A stretch of 26,196 nucleotides of DNA from an uncultured Eubacteriales bacterium (lineage in GTDB: Bacteria; Bacillota; Clostridia; Oscillospirales; CAG-382), in NCBI GenBank assembly GCA_900548115.1, contig URJL01000031.1:1-26196 (forward strand), written 5' to 3'. The translations under genes and the position numbers were made by a program. Shown piece after piece: positions 24,032 to 26,196 of this stretch. The notes beneath the pieces were generated by a model. The model was given only the letters and a program-made list of their open reading frames with translations, ran no database searches and was not told the DNA's origin. Each line of letters starts with the position of its first letter. Position 1 is the stretch's first letter.

Positions 24032-24391
24032 ATGGATTTTCAGTGAAGAACCGCTCTCATAACGGGCGCTTCGGTCGGGATCGGACGCGCCTGCGCGTTG
24101 GAATTCGCCCGGTACGGTGCCGAAATTATTCTTTTGGATATCGATTATGAAAAGCTTTTGTCGGTCAAAAACGAAGCCGAAGCCTTCGGCGTGCGCGTTC
24201 TTGTTTATCGCTGCGATATAAGCGACGAGGGCGAAGTGAACCGCGTGATCGGCGACGCGATCGAAAAACTCGGAAAGATCGATATTTTGGTCAACAACGC
24301 CGCCCGGATCTGCTTTTTGGCAAGCAAGGAGGCTCTCTATATCGCGGGTCAGACCATTCCGATCGACGGCTGCCGCAAAACGCTCGGTTGA
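24032..24391 (+). pseudogene. Broken short-chain dehydrogenase/reductase gene
   Basis: ATG at 24032 has a good ribosome site (GGAAGGAAATAAAGAA), but codon 5 is TGA (24044-24046). The frame then continues directly into a classical SDR start, RTALITGASVGIGRACALEF, with TGASVGIG at codons 11-18. NNAAR (the NNAG position) is followed immediately by ICFLASKEALYIAGQTIPIDG, which belongs to the SDR C-terminus. The catalytic Ser and YxxxK region is missing, so 120 codons remain of about 250. A GGA glycine mutated to TGA would explain codon 5. TGA is a normal stop elsewhere in the window, so this is not recoding. Confidence 0.87.
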
Positions 24392-24428
24392 AAAAATACG
24401 GATAACCCCAAATGAGAAAGGAAACAGT

Positions 24429-25412
24429 ATGCCCGAAACAATGAAAGCCGCTCTCATACGCGATGAAAACGGCTTTAACTTTACCGATGTGCCGTTCCCG
24501 GTCATGAAGGACGGCGACATTCTTATTAAAATTCACGCGGCGGGGGTCAACCGCGCCGATATCATGCAGCGTCACGGAACCTATCCGCCGCCGCCCGGCT
24601 GGCCCGAATGGCCGGGGCTTGAGGTCGCGGGCGAGGTGTATGCCGTCAGCGAAAAAGCCAAAAAAGAAAGCGATTTCAAGGTCGGCGACCGCGTCGCCGC
24701 GCTGGTCGGCGGCGGAGGATACGCCGAATATATCACGACGCATTACAGCACGCTCATCCGTTTGCCCGACGAGCTTTCTTATGTCGACGGCGCCTGCCTT
24801 CCCGAGGTCTATTCGACCGCGTATTTAAACCTGTTCGGCGAGGGAAAGCTGCAAAAGGGCGAGACGGTCTTGGTCTTTGCGGGCGCGTCGGGCATCGGCA
24901 TTGCCGTAACGCAGATCGCAAAAGCCTTCGGCGCCAAGGTCATTGCCACCGTGCGGAGCGATGAAAAAGCCGAAGCGATCCGCGATGTGGGCGCCGATTT
25001 GATTGTGAATACAAAAAAGACCGATATCGTTTCGGTTTTCGAGGAAAACGGTGTCGATCTTGTCATCGACTGCGTGGGCGGCGAAAAAATGGGCGCTTGC
25101 TTTTCCCGTATGAACCGCTTCGGCAGATGGATCATGATCGCCGCACTCGGCGGAAAGGACAGCACGGTCGATCTTGCCGAGGTCTATAAAAAACGACTGC
25201 GCCTCATCGGCTCGACTCTTCGCAGCCGTTCGGACGAGGAAAAACACGAGATCCTGACACACATTCGGAAAGAAATCCTTCCGTATATCGTGCAGGGCAA
25301 ATTCAAACCGAAATTGTACGCGGTCCTTCCTCTTTCCGACGCGGACGGAGCACACAAAATCGTCGAGGCCAACCAAAATATCGGAAAGGTCATTCTGCGC
25401 GTTTGCGAATGA
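24429..25412 (+). CDS. NAD(P)H quinone oxidoreductase, PIG3/QOR type
   Basis: A 327-residue zinc-free MDR enzyme that reduces quinones or enones with NADPH. Characteristic segments are VNRADIMQRHGTYPPPPG, LEVAGEV, the AYLNLF region of the interdomain helix, and the Rossmann loop GASGIGIAVTQIAKAFGAKV followed by TVRSDEKAE. ATG at 24429 has GAAAGGA 6 bases upstream; Met5 is an alternative. It ends the plus-strand operon, 37 bases after the SDR remnant and 13 bases from a convergent small gene. It is intact, and its job in this operon is not evident. Confidence 0.87.
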   Translation: MPETMKAALIRDENGFNFTDVPFPVMKDGDILIKIHAAGVNRADIMQRHGTYPPPPGWPEWPGLEVAGEVYAVSEKAKKESDFKVGDRVAALVGGGGYAEYITTHYSTLIRLPDELSYVDGACLPEVYSTAYLNLFGEGKLQKGETVLVFAGASGIGIAVTQIAKAFGAKVIATVRSDEKAEAIRDVGADLIVNTKKTDIVSVFEENGVDLVIDCVGGEKMGACFSRMNRFGRWIMIAALGGKDSTVDLAEVYKKRLRLIGSTLRSRSDEEKHEILTHIRKEILPYIVQGKFKPKLYAVLPLSDADGAHKIVEANQNIGKVILRVCE

Positions 25413-25425
25413 GCTTGGACGCAGT

Positions 25426-25689
25426 TTACAGCAAAACCTTTGCGGAGCGGGGCGAAAGCCTTGTTCCGCATTCTTTTTTGCGGCGCAAACGAAAGGCGCG
25501 GAATAAAAGATATAAAAAACGGACAAAATTCACGCCGAAGCAGATAAACCCCGCAAGACCGAAATAATAAAACGCTTCGGAAAACGTGAGCCGCCCCAAT
25601 TCGAGACTGCCCGCAATGCCGTAGGCAAAAACAAGACAGCCGAAATAAACCGTATTTCGAAATGCCGAAAATCCAATGCTCTTTTTCAT
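25426..25689 (-). CDS. Small two-helix membrane protein, unknown function
   Basis: An 87-residue open frame with two hydrophobic segments (VYFGCLVFAYGIAG and FYYFGLAGFICFGVNFVRFLYLLF) and a basic C-terminus (FRLRRKKECGTRLSPRSAKVLL). ATG at 25689 has GGGAG about 13 bases upstream, a poor fit. A TACAAT-like -10 lies about 80 bases upstream, with no clear -35. No family recognised; a real gene is likely but not certain. Confidence 0.55.
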   Translation of the reverse strand: MKKSIGFSAFRNTVYFGCLVFAYGIAGSLELGRLTFSEAFYYFGLAGFICFGVNFVRFLYLLFRAFRLRRKKECGTRLSPRSAKVLL

Positions 25690-25882
25690 GATCGTTTACA
25701 CACTCCCGTTCTTTTTTCGCCGCTTTCTGTGTTTTTCGGCGGCGCTTTTCTTTGTGATCGTATTGTACCGCACCACCTGTCCGAAAAACAGGACAGCAAA
25801 CGACATTTTTCAAACTTTTGTTTTGATATTCGCCCGCCGCGAACTTTGTCGGGAAAAAACTTTCAAAAAAAGAAAAAAAGAC

Positions 25883-25911
25883 TTGACAATGCCAGCGCAC
25901 TGTGGTATACT
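25883..25911 (+). promoter_or_regulatory. Strong sigma-A promoter of the tRNA genes
   Basis: TTGACA (25883-25888), 17 bases, TATACT (25906-25911). Transcription should start near 25918, about 23 bases before tRNA-Leu. Confidence 0.92.
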
Positions 25912-25940
25912 ACTTAGGCAGTCAGAAATCAGACGCATAT

Positions 25941-26029
25941 GCCGGAGTGGCGGAACTGGCAGACGCCCGGGACTTAAAATCCCGTGGGACTCAAATCCCG
26001 TACCGGTTCGAGCCCGGTTTCCGGCACCA
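25941..26029 (+). tRNA. tRNA-Leu (anticodon UAA), CCA encoded
   Basis: Class II tRNA of 89 bases. The acceptor stem pairs GCCGGAG with TTCCGGC (one G-U pair), discriminator A, then encoded CCA. The anticodon arm is GGGA-CTTAAAA-TCCC, giving anticodon TAA. A long variable arm follows (about 25983-26001), then the T arm ACCGG-TTCGAGC-CCGGT. Confidence 0.97.
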
Positions 26030-26037
26030 AAATATAT

Positions 26038-26115
<78 letters not shown>

Positions 26116-26123
26116 AAAGTAAA

Positions 26124-26153
26124 AGAGGCACTCATAAGAGTGCTTCTTTTTTT
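26124..26153 (+). terminator. Rho-independent terminator of the tRNA unit
   Basis: Stem AGAGGCACTC / GAGTGCTTCT (one G-U pair) with loop ATAA (26124-26147) and a run of T ending at 26153, starting 8 bases after the tRNA-fMet CCA. Confidence 0.9.
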
Positions 26154-26196
26154 GCTCCGCCGCGCGGTGGGATTTGAAGGGCGCGGCACAGAGAAC

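Noticed and set aside
24044..24046. Reassigned UGA (glycine or selenocysteine)
   Set aside because: Other genes here, including AlaX-L, the quinone oxidoreductase and the PsbP-like lipoprotein, end in TGA. The SDR also lacks its catalytic core, so simple decay is the better explanation.

Overview
The window looks like chromosomal sequence from an anaerobic Firmicute of class Clostridia (Oscillospirales or Christensenellales-like), of moderate GC by eye. This rests on a ClpE-like unfoldase, DUF5711 next to CvpA, the mreB-holB-ricT neighbourhood, parS sites matching the Firmicute consensus, strong AGGAGG ribosome binding sites, CCA-encoding tRNAs and many GC-rich intergenic hairpins. The genus cannot be told from the sequence alone. 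The parS pair and the holB-ricT pairing suggest the origin-proximal part of the chromosome.

Layout. From 228 to 20941 nearly every gene is on the minus strand. In order of transcription (right to left) these are: a lipoprotein (20941-20339); a PsbP/DUF1795-like lipoprotein then secA (19745-16321, closed by a terminator); two related membrane proteins, an AlaX-type alanyl-tRNA editing enzyme and a YbaK-type deacylase (16200-12457, likely one operon); an orphan histidine kinase (11321-10422); mreB, then two parS sites, then holB and ricT (10271-6440); DUF5711 and CvpA (5672-3703); and pgsA and a ClpE-like ATPase (3112-228). From 21157 to 25412 a plus-strand operon encodes five oxidoreductases: MDR, NAD-epimerase, Gfo/Idh/MocA, SDR and quinone oxidoreductase. 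The second and fourth are broken, each by a nonsense codon and apparently also by an in-frame internal deletion. The right end holds tRNA-Leu(UAA) and an initiator tRNA with one extra base in its T stem, under a strong promoter.

The most unusual content is intergenic. Five islands (1-227, 3227-3702, 5812-6439, 11340-12456, 19862-20260) are mosaics of short palindromic modules. The dominant module is a 35-37-base hairpin with a CCA loop, followed by a small hairpin of the form NNCC-GYA-GGNN. Arm sequences differ between copies, but the two arms of each copy change together. Next to four genes (ClpE-like, CvpA, RicT, YbaK) this module abuts the stop codon in one fixed orientation, and in two of them the repeat itself supplies the TAG stop and the last codons. 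Behind it, the other modules (a CATAAC linker, an AAGCCTT hairpin and a GGGGC hairpin with a 12-base minisatellite) follow in the same order. This looks like a composite 3'-end element, or a mobile element family that targets stop codons. Two larger elements with inverted termini (6044-6291 and 11595-12231) are nested in the islands.
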